Assembly (NCBI GenBank): GCA_017416795.1
Contig: JAFQBD010000034.1
Coordinates: 1 to 49,489 of the forward strand
DNA length: 49,489 nt
Reading direction: 5' to 3'
Source of the DNA: Bacillota bacterium
GTDB lineage: Bacteria; Bacillota; Clostridia; Peptostreptococcales; Anaerovoracaceae
Every line of letters begins with the position of its first letter. The first letter of the stretch is position 1. The translations under genes and the position numbers were made by a program. The notes beneath the pieces are model-generated. The model did no database searches and was not told where the DNA came from. It saw nothing but the letters and a program-made list of their open reading frames with translations. Shown in pieces: positions 17,325-24,754 of the stretch.

Positions 17325-17353
17325 TTGACAAAACATTCTACAAGAGGTAAAAT
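17325..17353 (+). promoter_or_regulatory. Strong promoter of rplM-rpsI
   Basis: Consensus TTGACA at 17325-17330, a 17-nt spacer and TAAAAT at 17348-17353. The predicted start is near 17360, giving a leader of about 185 nt. Confidence 0.85.
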
Positions 17354-17357
17354 GATT

Positions 17358-17540
17358 CCGTGTCGCGTACGCGCCACGGTTTTTTAGTGCGAGCAGGATG
17401 GGAATCCGTCCGGAGCGAGCACAGCTGATTAACATTAGTATCGCCGAAAAAGCTTTGCAGGTGCAAAAGTGCGCTTTGCAAAACCCAGTAGGCAGGGCCG
17501 AAAAAGATCCGGCGGGATCCGAGTAGGTAGAAAGGAAAAA
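17358..17540 (+). promoter_or_regulatory. Structured 5' leader of rplM-rpsI (L13-leader-like)
   Basis: From the predicted start the RNA immediately forms CCGTG...CACGG with an inner CGCG/CGCG (17358-17379) followed by six T (17380-17385), which looks like a terminator. Next is GTGC (17387-17390) / GCAC (17419-17422) enclosing GGAT-GGGA-ATCC, then a GC-rich repeat region. Ribosomal protein leaders before rplM are known in Firmicutes; I infer autoregulation by L13, but I could not compare with the Rfam model. The first hairpin could instead end the upstream MaoC transcript. Confidence 0.5.
17453..17485 (-). repeat. GC-rich palindromic repeat, copy B (inside rplM leader)
   Basis: TGCGCTTTGCA at 17470-17480 is the reverse complement of the 11-mer TGCAAAGCGCA of copies A and C. 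With the upstream TGCAAAAG (17462-17469) it forms an inverted repeat TGCAAA / TTTGCA. It is flanked by CCGAAAAAG on both sides (17444 and 17498 region), as are parts of the other copies. Confidence 0.5.
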
Positions 17541-17544
17541 GAAG

Positions 17545-17973
17545 ATGAAATCATTTATCGCAAAGCCTGCAGAAGTTGAACGTAAGTGGTACGTTATCGA
17601 CGCTGAAGGCAAGAACCTGGGAAGAATGTCATCACAGATCGCAGCTATTCTCAGAGGAAAGAACAAGCCAACTTACACACCACATGTTGACTGCGGAGAT
17701 TACGTAATCGTTATCAACGCTGAAAAGGTTGAAGTAACTGGTAAGAAGAGAAAGGAAAAGATCTACAAGAGACACACTGGTTATCCTGGTGGTCTGAGAG
17801 AAATGACTTTCGAACAGATGCTTGAAAAGCACCCTACAGAAGTTGTTCGCCATGCAGTTAAAGGCATGATGCCAAACGGCAAGCTGGGCAGACAGATGTA
17901 CAAGAAGTTAAAGGTTTACGCTGGTCCTGAGCATGAACATGCAGCTCAGAAGCCGGAAGTACTGGATATTTAA
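17545..17973 (+). CDS. rplM: 50S ribosomal protein L13
   Basis: 142 residues, full length. Diagnostic segments are [59 protein letters not shown] and [32 protein letters not shown]. It is an early-assembling large-subunit protein. The AAAGG ribosome binding site lies 11-12 nt upstream and rpsI follows after 18 nt. Codon use is the biased set expected of highly expressed genes (AAG, GTT, AGA), unlike the surrounding transporters. Confidence 0.98.
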   Translation: MKSFIAKPAEVERKWYVIDAEGKNLGRMSSQIAAILRGKNKPTYTPHVDCGDYVIVINAEKVEVTGKKRKEKIYKRHTGYPGGLREMTFEQMLEKHPTEVVRHAVKGMMPNGKLGRQMYKKLKVYAGPEHEHAAQKPEVLDI

Positions 17974-17991
17974 GAAGGGAGGAACTAGACA

Positions 17992-18387
17992 ATGGCAAAG
18001 ACACAGTATTATGGAACTGGAAGAAGAAAGTCTTCCGTAGCTAGAGTTAGATTAGTCCCTGGCACAGGAAATATCACAGTAAACAAAAAGTCCCTCGACG
18101 ATTACCTGGCAATGGAAATCGTTAAGAGAGAAGTAAAGAGACCTTTTGAAATCGCTGGATGCGAAGGTAAGTTTGACGTTATCGCTACTGTACACGGTGG
18201 TGGATACACAGGTCAGGCCGGAGCACTGAGACACGGTATCTCAAGAGCTCTGTGCGAAGCTGACAAAGAAGCTTACAGACCAGCTCTGAAGGCTGCTGGA
18301 TTCTTAACTAGAGACAGCAGAATGAAGGAAAGAAAGAAGTACGGTCTGAAGAAGGCAAGAAGAGCAAGCCAGTTCTCAAAGCGTTAA
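17992..18387 (+). CDS. rpsI: 30S ribosomal protein S9
   Basis: 131 residues. The start [21 protein letters not shown], the [20 protein letters not shown] core and the C-terminal tail SQFSKR, which reaches the P-site tRNA, identify S9. It forms the universal rplM-rpsI operon, with GGGAGG before the ATG, and is followed by a strong terminator. Confidence 0.98.
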   Translation: MAKTQYYGTGRRKSSVARVRLVPGTGNITVNKKSLDDYLAMEIVKREVKRPFEIAGCEGKFDVIATVHGGGYTGQAGALRHGISRALCEADKEAYRPALKAAGFLTRDSRMKERKKYGLKKARRASQFSKR

Positions 18388-18439
18388 TCTATCGATCAAC
18401 GACTACAGGGCAAATTGCTCAACTCACATTCGTGTGGAA

Positions 18440-18480
18440 AACCCCCGAATTCCAACCCTTGGAATCGGGGGTTATTTTTT
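18440..18480 (+). terminator. Terminator of rplM-rpsI (repeated terminator, copy 1)
   Basis: CCCCCGA with a bulged A, TTCCAA, CCC loop, TTGGAA, TCGGGGG, then TTATTTTTT. A nearly identical sequence (one base different) is at 24172-24211. Confidence 0.93.
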
Positions 18481-18489
18481 ATGCCATAA

Positions 18490-19908
18490 TTATTGTGAGT
18501 TCATGCGATTTATCATCGCAGCCAGTTCAAATCTGCTATGTACACCCAGCTTACGGTAGATGTTTTTAGTGTGATCCTTGACAGTGTGTTCTGAAATGAA
18601 CAGCATCTTGGAAATATCGCGATTGCTGTAGCCATGGCAGATGAGGTCGGTCACTTCAACTTCGCGAGCAGTCAGTTGATTGAATGGAGCAGGGAAGGTG
18701 GCAGGGTCAAGCTCACTGAAAGGCACCTTTTCTTCCATATCTCCGATCTGTGAAGCCCTTTTGTAGCCATATTTTTCTCTCAGAGAATGGAGCAGCAGCG
18801 GTTCCAGCAGCATATATACTACAGCCATGACGATTATCAGCACAAGATACGAGATCGTCAGCAGCTGCATGGAATCTCTGAACGCTTCAACAAGGGCTGA
18901 CTGGATAAGTACGGCAACTACAGCGAAGGCCATGATTATGGCAGGTATCAGCTTGCTTGGATATGTCCTCATCAACTCCAAGCCAAACAGCGGGATCAAA
19001 GCGCATGACATCAAGCCGGCTCCCAGAAGCATGCATGCAGGTAATGCAAGTGCAGGTACATAGTTGACAGCATACAGCAATACGAATCCGATGATACCCA
19101 GCCCCACAGCTACTGTCACGCTCCTCAGCGGATGGATAGCTGCTTTTTTATGGAGAAAATACATTATAAATGCGGTGATCGCTGCGAACAGATATATGAA
19201 GCTCACTCCGTGTTTAGTTTCGGCAACTGCTGCAGGTGCGATAACACCCATCAGGCAAGCGAAGAAAATGAAGACAAAAGTCCCGACAAAGAGTTTCTTT
19301 GGAAAAACAAGTTCGGAATTTCTCTTCGCAAAGGTCGGGAAGGCATTTGTCGGCAGCTTCAAGTAGAAATAAAGCAGCAGAGCTATCATAACAAGTATCG
19401 CCCATCTGAAAATACCGAACGGCAGCGTAGCAATATCGTTCTGAAGAAACGCTATCATCATGAAGCTGATGGCATAAGCCACAAGCAGATAAAGTATGGC
19501 TGTTTTTTCAGAAAAGAGATACACGATAGTCGATGATTCGAAGCCTATCATGAAGCAGCAGCAGAAGCACTGTACATAAAGCAGAAGTGCCAGCATCTCG
19601 GCAGACAGAGGCAGCAGAACGCCGACAGCTGTCAGCAATGCGACGATAGTCGACACCCTGGCTGCAAGCACGAATTTCTTAGGGAGAAATATTATCCATA
19701 AAATACATACCACATACCCGGCAGCAATTATAGCAGTCGTGCTGTCCATGTCGATAGGCAGAGGAGTCTTGTCATGAATCGTCAGCGCCGGGCCCATATA
19801 ATAGATGAACCCCATTTGCCATAGGTTGAACATAACAAAACACATCAACCTGCCGAGAGGATAATCGAGTCTCCTGTTTTCGTTTTCTAACAATATCTGC
19901 TTATTCAT
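18490..19908 (-). CDS. Membrane-anchored LuxR-family transcriptional regulator
   Basis: 472 residues. The first 370 or so form about twelve hydrophobic helices in an MFS-like arrangement, starting LMCFVMFNLWQMGFIYYMG. The C-terminus (about 408-472) is a LuxR/GerE helix-turn-helix: FNQLTAREVEVTDLICHGYSNRDISKMLFISEHTVKDHTKNIYRKLGVHSRFELAAMIN. So a sensory or transport-like membrane part is joined to a cytoplasmic DNA-binding domain. Such proteins are common in Eggerthellaceae and some Clostridia, with ligands mostly unknown. It is divergent from the zinc-ribbon genes, which are plausible targets. GAAGGAG precedes the ATG by about 6 nt. Confidence 0.88.
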   Translation of the reverse strand: MNKQILLENENRRLDYPLGRLMCFVMFNLWQMGFIYYMGPALTIHDKTPLPIDMDSTTAIIAAGYVVCILWIIFLPKKFVLAARVSTIVALLTAVGVLLPLSAEMLALLLYVQCFCCCFMIGFESSTIVYLFSEKTAILYLLVAYAISFMMIAFLQNDIATLPFGIFRWAILVMIALLLYFYLKLPTNAFPTFAKRNSELVFPKKLFVGTFVFIFFACLMGVIAPAAVAETKHGVSFIYLFAAITAFIMYFLHKKAAIHPLRSVTVAVGLGIIGFVLLYAVNYVPALALPACMLLGAGLMSCALIPLFGLELMRTYPSKLIPAIIMAFAVVAVLIQSALVEAFRDSMQLLTISYLVLIIVMAVVYMLLEPLLLHSLREKYGYKRASQIGDMEEKVPFSELDPATFPAPFNQLTAREVEVTDLICHGYSNRDISKMLFISEHTVKDHTKNIYRKLGVHSRFELAAMINRMNSQ

Positions 19909-19958
19909 GTCGTGCTCCTTCTAAACTATTGCGCATGCAAAAGGCTGTTTTTATTGAA

Positions 19959-19976
19959 ATCCCCCCGGCGGGGGAT
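19959..19976. promoter_or_regulatory. GC hairpin in the leader of the LuxR gene
   Basis: ATCCCCC (19959-19965), loop CGGC, GGGGGAT (19970-19976): a perfect 7-bp stem in the predicted leader of the minus-strand LuxR gene, about 50 nt before its ATG. There is no strong T-run. Apart from this, the 216-nt gap (19909-20124) holds the minus-strand promoter and A/T-rich sequence before the first zinc-ribbon gene. Confidence 0.45.
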
Positions 19977-20025
19977 AGTAAAACCCGGTACTTATCGTTA
20001 AAATAAAGAAAATTCTGACAACGAC

Positions 20026-20054
20026 ATTATAGCACGATTATTCTAATTTGTCAG
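20026..20054 (-). promoter_or_regulatory. Promoter of the LuxR-family regulator gene
   Basis: Read on the minus strand: CTGACA (plus 20049-20054), a 17-nt spacer ending in TGC, and TATAAT (plus 20026-20031), an extended -10. It predicts a leader of about 110 nt. Confidence 0.75.
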
Positions 20055-20124
20055 TTTATCAGAGAAAAAATCTCACATATCTTAAAAAATCGCAAAAGTC
20101 ATGAAAACGAGAAGGAGGTGTGAA

Positions 20125-20439
20125 ATGCGGCAGTTATATGAACAGATCTTAGTAGATAATGAAAAAAGAAGATTTTATGCAAAGTGTGAGACTAGCGGCG
20201 AGAAAAGGTATTCCGTCAAGCTGCCGCTATCATGCAGAGGTGAAGAGCTGCTGCAGCTTTTGGAAGAAGGCTGTGCCGGAGGCTTGCGTCAGAAAAAGTA
20301 CAACAGCGCAAAGGCGCGGGCTGTCCAGGATCTGGCACGCTATTTCAATCAATGCAGGAAATGCGGCAAGTGGGTGTGCGATGAGATGTTCGATCCGGAC
20401 ATCATGGAATGTAAACAATGTAATATAAGGAGGGTATAA
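20125..20439 (+). CDS. Small zinc-binding protein of unknown function
   Basis: 104 residues from the ATG at 20125, with AAGGAGGTG 8 nt upstream. The N-terminal two thirds (YEQILVDNEKRRFYAKC..., ELLQLLEEGCAGGLRQ) is unrecognised. The C-terminus ARYFNQCRKCGKWVCDEMFDPDIMECKQC has CxxC at 77/80, Cys85 and CxxC at 96/99. This module clearly resembles residues 106-134 of the protein encoded at 21362, so the two are partial paralogues. First gene of a same-strand group; the next starts 3 nt after the stop. Confidence 0.7.
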   Translation: MRQLYEQILVDNEKRRFYAKCETSGEKRYSVKLPLSCRGEELLQLLEEGCAGGLRQKKYNSAKARAVQDLARYFNQCRKCGKWVCDEMFDPDIMECKQCNIRRV

Positions 20440-20442
20440 AAG

Positions 20443-20922
20443 ATGGCTAACGATTTATTTGGAAACTTAGGAAACCTGGGAGGTATCGTTAAAGGGCTGA
20501 GCAGCTTCATGCCGCAGGATGACCCGGCAGTGAAGATGATAAATGCACAGACACAGGTAAGCGACCTGAAGAAGCAGGAAGCTGACATATATGTAGAAAT
20601 AGGAAGGAAAGCTGTAGCGCAGTACGGACTGGAAGCTTTCCCTGAATACGCCGATAAGCTGAGATTGATCCAGAGCAATCTGCAGGCAGCGACAAGTGAG
20701 CTGGATTCACAGAAGGCAGAACACGAAGCCAGAGAAAAGGCAGCGGCGGATGCAGCGGCAGCGGCAAGATGCCCTAGCTGCGGATATGACAATCCTGAAG
20801 GCACAAGATTCTGCCAGGAATGCGGAGCTAAGATGGGAGCGCAGAACTGTGTATCATGCGGAGCACCGCTTCAGCCGGGAACTCGTTTCTGCGGAGAGTG
20901 CGGTACAAGACAGCCTGAATAA
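20443..20922 (+). CDS. Coiled-coil protein with two C-terminal zinc ribbons
   Basis: 159 residues. A Gly-rich N-terminus (NDLFGNLGNLGGIVKG) leads into a long helical, probably coiled-coil region (about 35-108) ending in an Ala-rich stretch. Two zinc ribbons follow: CPSCG...FCQECG (110-128) and CVSCG...FCGECG (136-153). AAGGAGGG precedes the start by about 8 nt. Tandem ribbons after a helix suggest an adaptor or scaffolding role; the function is unknown. It is tightly linked to the genes on both sides. Confidence 0.72.
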   Translation: MANDLFGNLGNLGGIVKGLSSFMPQDDPAVKMINAQTQVSDLKKQEADIYVEIGRKAVAQYGLEAFPEYADKLRLIQSNLQAATSELDSQKAEHEAREKAAADAAAAARCPSCGYDNPEGTRFCQECGAKMGAQNCVSCGAPLQPGTRFCGECGTRQPE

Positions 20923-20958
20923 TTATCGGGCAGGACTAAAGAAACAGGAGGTGGACAT

Positions 20959-21309
20959 ATGGCCACATATAAACAGCAATGCATCCATTGCGGTGCGTTC
21001 ATAGAGCGCGACAGCAGATTCTGCCCTACGTGCGGAAGCAGAAGCCCGTTCGGATATACATGTCCGACATGTCGCAGTCCGATACAAAAAGAGCATAGGA
21101 TATGCTCAGGCTGCGGCAGACCGCTTAGGATCCCATGTCCACACTGCGGAGGGATGACTTTCGTAGGAGCCAGATGTGACCACTGCGGTAACAGTCTGCT
21201 TGTACAGTGCTCCAATCCGAGATGCGGAGAGCTGCAGTTTTTCCAAAACCAAAAATGCACCGCATGCGGCAAGAAGATAAAGCTGCAGACAGAAGGCGGC
21301 AGAAGATAG
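20959..21309 (+). CDS. Protein made almost entirely of zinc ribbons
   Basis: 116 residues with eight cysteine pairs: C8/C11, C22/C25, C35/C38, C49/C52, C60/C63, C73/C76, C84/C89 and C100/C103. This would give four consecutive zinc ribbons (double-zinc-ribbon type). The C84-x4-C89 spacing is the only irregular one. There is no other domain, membrane segment or signal peptide. GGAGGTGG lies about 6 nt before the ATG. Function unknown; a metal store, nucleic-acid binder or protein adaptor are all possible. Confidence 0.72.
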   Translation: MATYKQQCIHCGAFIERDSRFCPTCGSRSPFGYTCPTCRSPIQKEHRICSGCGRPLRIPCPHCGGMTFVGARCDHCGNSLLVQCSNPRCGELQFFQNQKCTACGKKIKLQTEGGRR

Positions 21310-21361
21310 AATGCGACAAACTCCGGCAAGAAGACGGAGCAACATAAGGGAGGTAAATAAG

Positions 21362-22126
21362 ATGCTGAGATCATTTACGAGAAATTATCAGGACAATTCT
21401 ACAGAAGCGGGATTCCAGTTCACCTTTTACTGTGATATCTGTAACGATGGATTCAAGAGCAGCTTCGTAGAATCCGAAACATACAAGAAGGGAAAGCTTT
21501 TCAGAGGTGTAGGCAGAGGAGCATCAGTTGTCGGCAGCATGATCGGCGGCAATCTGGGCAACATGGCGTGGAGAGCTGACAGAGTGACAGACATCCTCGG
21601 TGAACGTTTCGAGGGCAGAAGCCCTGAGTGGCAGAAGGAACACGAGATGGCATTCGAAAGAGCACAGAATGAAGCCAGACAGCACTTCCACAGATGTCAC
21701 GGATGTAACCAGTATGTATGCGATTCCTGTTACAACGAAGACGAAGGCCTCTGTACTCAGTGCGCTCCTAGACAGGAAATCTACGTAGCCAAGGCGAGAG
21801 CTGAAGCGATGAAGAGAAATATAGATGAAGCGGGACAGTCTGCAACAGTATGGAAGGGCGAGATCGAGAGCAAGACTACAGTCTGTCCTGTATGCGGCAA
21901 ACCTGCAGGAAACGGCAAGTTCTGTAACAACTGTGGAGCATCCATGGCGCTCAACACTTGCGAACGCTGCGGAGCGCAAAACGCACAAGGCGTGAAGTTC
22001 TGCAATAACTGCGGGGCTCCGATGGGAGCGGCTCCTGCACCGCAGCCTACAGGCATCTGCCCTAACTGCGGCAATCAGAACGAGCCGGGAACTAAGTTCT
22101 GCGGCGAGTGCGGAACTAAGCTTTAG
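21362..22126 (+). CDS. Multi-zinc-ribbon protein with RING-like central module
   Basis: 254 residues from the ATG at 21362, with GGGAGG about 9 nt upstream. Order of parts: an N-terminal CxxC (YCDICNDGF, 24/27); a Gly-rich segment (FRGVGRGASVVGSMIGGNLGNMAW, 47-70) that could insert in a membrane or self-associate; a Cys-rich module HRCHGCNQYVCDSCYNEDEGLCTQC (110-134); a charged helix; and three zinc ribbons (175-192, 200-217, 233-251). The central module is paralogous to the C-terminus of the protein at 20125. The last ribbon resembles those of the protein at 20443. Function unknown. Confidence 0.72.
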   Translation: MLRSFTRNYQDNSTEAGFQFTFYCDICNDGFKSSFVESETYKKGKLFRGVGRGASVVGSMIGGNLGNMAWRADRVTDILGERFEGRSPEWQKEHEMAFERAQNEARQHFHRCHGCNQYVCDSCYNEDEGLCTQCAPRQEIYVAKARAEAMKRNIDEAGQSATVWKGEIESKTTVCPVCGKPAGNGKFCNNCGASMALNTCERCGAQNAQGVKFCNNCGAPMGAAPAPQPTGICPNCGNQNEPGTKFCGECGTKL

Positions 22127-22162
22127 GCATAAAACTATCATTAGATGAAGGAGGAACAACAA

Positions 22163-23452
22163 ATGAGCAACACCTCCGATACATATAAGGGCAACGTGGC
22201 TTCTGCCGGATACAACGGCGAAGCCACTCTGATAATAGACGACAAGGGATTGACCATATCATCTCTGTTTTCCGATTTTGCGGCAGGGTTCGAGGACTTT
22301 CTCGCCATCAAAGCGGGCGACTATACCGTAGATGTGGTAGTCGAGGGCGGCACCATCTGCTGCAGCCGTATGGGGCAGAGCGGCGATTGGTTTGCGACTA
22401 ATCTCACGAAGGCTTACAACCGTGTAGTTACTAGGGCTCTCAAGACAAAAGGCGAGTGCCTTTTTGAAACCAGAGGAAGTATGGCATACGAAGGAATCCA
22501 CATCAAAGGGACCGTACAAGTTTTCGAAGATGCCATCTGCTTGCTTCCGCCAAAGCTTGAAGGAAGGCGACTGCCCTTTGCATTTATAAACGGCCTCAAA
22601 AAAGAAAATTATGCGTTGACGATACACCTTACGACGGGAGAAAGTGCGGTGATCTCAATGGTGGGACGCGACCTTGATCCTCTCGAAAAATGCATCATAG
22701 AAAGAGTGGAGGCCGTTCGTGCAAAGAGCGGGGAGCTGGCAGCGAGCCTTTGCGGAGAGCTTGGAGAAGCCGATAAAGCAAAGGCTGTAAATCTCTTTGC
22801 AGAAAAGATCGCCGTGCCTCTCGAAAGGCTGGCGGCTTTGCCTAAACTCAGGGAGGCTGTCCTTAAGAAGATCGAAGGCAGCGACATGGGGAACACATGG
22901 AGATTGCTATGTGAACTTTGCGACGGACAGAAGGCGGCGGTCGGCATATGGGAACTGCCGGAGGAAGAAGTGGAGAAACTGAAAGAAAAGCTGCTTGAGA
23001 AAATGCAGGCTGAGGCCGAGGCGGCGGGCAGCGACGGAGCGGAAGCAAGCGTAGAGCTTACGCCCGAACAGGAGGAAGCGCTAAGGTGGATGATATGGAC
23101 GGCAGTGCCGTCAAAGGATGGGAAGGTCGCTGTTATTGAGGCGGCATTCCCAAGTGAAGAAGTCGCCACTTATGTTTATAGGATCCCGGATTCGTGGGAA
23201 ACCTTTTTGCCGGTGCTCAACAGAGCGATGGAAGCAATCGATTTCGACAGAGAATTGATCTTGCTGCCGGAAGAGAAGTTCGATGGATCGGTGGGATTCG
23301 GGGCAGAGCTTACTGAAGGTTTTGCAGATAAAAAGATGCTGATAAAGAGAACTCCGTCGCTGGGAGTGCTGAGAAGGTGCTTCGACGGAAGGATAGTGCA
23401 TAGAAGCTTAGCATCTTGGGAGAAGGGATTAAGAGGATATCTGGGAGGATAG
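22163..23452 (+). CDS. Large soluble protein of unknown function in the zinc-ribbon operon
   Basis: 429 residues from the ATG at 22163 (GAAGGAGG about 9 nt upstream). No membrane segment or signal. The first 200 residues look like two beta-rich repeats (GEATLIIDDKGLTISSLFSDF... and GSMAYEGIHIKGTVQVFEDAICLLP...), each with a terminal helix, reminiscent of bacterial PH-like domains; this is a guess from pattern. A helical region with acidic linker (about 205-310) and a mixed C-terminal domain follow. It lacks zinc motifs, unlike the preceding four genes, and probably is their partner or client. Confidence 0.65.
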   Translation: MSNTSDTYKGNVASAGYNGEATLIIDDKGLTISSLFSDFAAGFEDFLAIKAGDYTVDVVVEGGTICCSRMGQSGDWFATNLTKAYNRVVTRALKTKGECLFETRGSMAYEGIHIKGTVQVFEDAICLLPPKLEGRRLPFAFINGLKKENYALTIHLTTGESAVISMVGRDLDPLEKCIIERVEAVRAKSGELAASLCGELGEADKAKAVNLFAEKIAVPLERLAALPKLREAVLKKIEGSDMGNTWRLLCELCDGQKAAVGIWELPEEEVEKLKEKLLEKMQAEAEAAGSDGAEASVELTPEQEEALRWMIWTAVPSKDGKVAVIEAAFPSEEVATYVYRIPDSWETFLPVLNRAMEAIDFDRELILLPEEKFDGSVGFGAELTEGFADKKMLIKRTPSLGVLRRCFDGRIVHRSLASWEKGLRGYLGG

Positions 23453-23492
23453 CCGCATTTCGGGGAGTATCTTATGAAAGGAGGAAGGTGAT

Positions 23493-24131
23493 ATGAAAAG
23501 ACTCGTGTTGATAATGTTCATGTTAGTTATTGCTATGACGACGGTTATGTTCATGACAGCCTGCGGCGGAGATTCCGAAACTTCCGACAGCGATTCGGGC
23601 GGAGCTGCTGTGACAGATGCTGCATCGACTAAGACGATGGCTTGCTTCAATGAATTCGTTAGCGGCGGAGCATATACCATGGAAATGAAGGCTGAGTATC
23701 AAGGCGTGACAACTACCATGACTTCAGCTGTCAAAGATGGCATGCTTTATAGCAAGAGTGAGATGGATGGAATGACAAGCATCATGATCATGAAAGACGA
23801 TGTTCAGTATATGCTTGATCCGTCAACCAAAACTTGTCTGAAGATGTCAGTGCTCAAAGAAAATGCAGTTGAAATGTTTGCCGAAGAAGCGGCAAATTAT
23901 GAGACTGCCGTGAATACGGGAACAGAAGAAATCAACGGTAAGACTTATGATTACGAAGAGTTCGACGTTGAAGGAACATCAGTTAAATACTGTTTCGATG
24001 GCAACGACCTCAAATATATCCTTACTTCCATGGAAGGTGAAGAATATATCGTTGAAGTTCTCAGCATGAAGAGCGGAGCAGACAAAGCACTGTTCGAAGT
24101 TCCTGATGATTATAATGTGATGGAGATGTGA
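23493..24131 (+). CDS. Putative lipoprotein (LolA/LppX-like size), unknown function
   Basis: 212 residues. A lipoprotein signal is clear: MKRLVLIMFMLVIAMTTVMFMTAC with the lipidated Cys at 24, followed by an acidic Gly/Ser/Asp-rich linker. The mature part (TYTMEMKAEYQGVTTTMTSAVKDGMLYSKSEMDGMTSIMIMKDDVQYMLDPSTKTCLKM) shows alternating strands like DUF4412/LolA-type lipoproteins that bind hydrophobic ligands; that assignment is tentative. It follows the 22163 gene by 40 nt with AAAGGAGG upstream and may be the last gene of the operon, as a terminator follows. Confidence 0.72.
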   Translation: MKRLVLIMFMLVIAMTTVMFMTACGGDSETSDSDSGGAAVTDAASTKTMACFNEFVSGGAYTMEMKAEYQGVTTTMTSAVKDGMLYSKSEMDGMTSIMIMKDDVQYMLDPSTKTCLKMSVLKENAVEMFAEEAANYETAVNTGTEEINGKTYDYEEFDVEGTSVKYCFDGNDLKYILTSMEGEEYIVEVLSMKSGADKALFEVPDDYNVMEM

Positions 24132-24171
24132 TCAAGGGTAAGGTATACATGGCTGTGTTGATATAATACCT

Positions 24172-24211
24172 CCCCCCCGAATTCCAACCCTTGGAAGCGG
24201 GGGTTATTTTT
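24172..24211 (+). terminator. Terminator of the zinc-ribbon/lipoprotein operon (repeated terminator, copy 2)
   Basis: CCCCCGAATTCCAA, CCC loop, TTGGAAGCGGGGG, then TTATTTTTA. It matches the rpsI terminator at 18440-18480 except for one base in the 3' arm. Confidence 0.92.
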
Positions 24212-24238
24212 ATGCAGCAAAAGAAATTGCCGCCATAC

Positions 24239-24267
24239 TTGACTTATATGGTAAACTTTAATATAAT
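24239..24267 (+). promoter_or_regulatory. Promoter of bcp-yaaA
   Basis: TTGACT (24239-24244), 17-nt spacer, perfect TATAAT (24262-24267). Predicted start near 24274, 16 nt before the ATG. No PerR-box-like palindrome was recognised around it. Confidence 0.85.
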
Positions 24268-24289
24268 ACCTTCAAAAGGAGGTAACACC

Positions 24290-24754
24290 ATGTTAGAAAT
24301 CGGAATGAAAGCACCTGACTTCACACTGCAGGACAAGGACGGCAATCAAGTAGCTCTGTCAGACTTCGCAGGAAAGAAAGTCGTATTATATTTTTACCCT
24401 AGAGACAACACTCCCGGCTGCACAAGGCAGGCGTGCGCCTTTGCACAAAATTATGACGGATTCAAAGAAAGAGGCGTAGAAGTTATCGGGATCAGCAAGG
24501 ACTCCGCAGCTTCTCATGCAAAGTTCGCAGACAAGCATGAGCTGCCGTTCATACTGCTCTCTGATCCGGAGCTTGTAGCTATACAGGGATATGATGTTTG
24601 GAAAGAAAAGAAACTCTATGGCAAGGTAAGCATGGGCGTAGTTCGTACAACTTATGTCATAGACGAAAACGGCATTATCGAGAAGGTCATGCCAAAGGTA
24701 AAGCCGGATACTAATGCGGCGGAGATATTGGCGTATCTTGATGGAGAAGCATAA
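24290..24754 (+). CDS. bcp: Thioredoxin-dependent peroxiredoxin (BCP/PrxQ)
   Basis: 154 residues from the ATG at 24290, which has AAAGGAGG about 7 nt upstream; longer versions would begin before the promoter. It reduces H2O2 and organic peroxides. The peroxidatic cysteine is C44 in RDNTPGCTRQACAF and the resolving cysteine is C49, the Cx4C arrangement of PrxQ. YFYPRDNTPGC, GISKDS and PFILLSDPE are family blocks. It overlaps yaaA by one base, forming a peroxide-defence operon. Confidence 0.95.
   Translation: MLEIGMKAPDFTLQDKDGNQVALSDFAGKKVVLYFYPRDNTPGCTRQACAFAQNYDGFKERGVEVIGISKDSAASHAKFADKHELPFILLSDPELVAIQGYDVWKEKKLYGKVSMGVVRTTYVIDENGIIEKVMPKVKPDTNAAEILAYLDGEA

Noticed and set aside
20270..20320. 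Another palindromic repeat copy (GCGCAAAGGCGCGG) in the first zinc-ribbon gene
   Set aside because: It resembles the repeat core but has no second arm or shared flank, so chance similarity is as likely.
21524..22162. 212-codon minus-strand frame opposite a zinc-ribbon gene
   Set aside because: Leucine/alanine/arginine-rich antisense of Cys-rich coding sequence; no start signal, and the plus frame has regular CxxC motifs.
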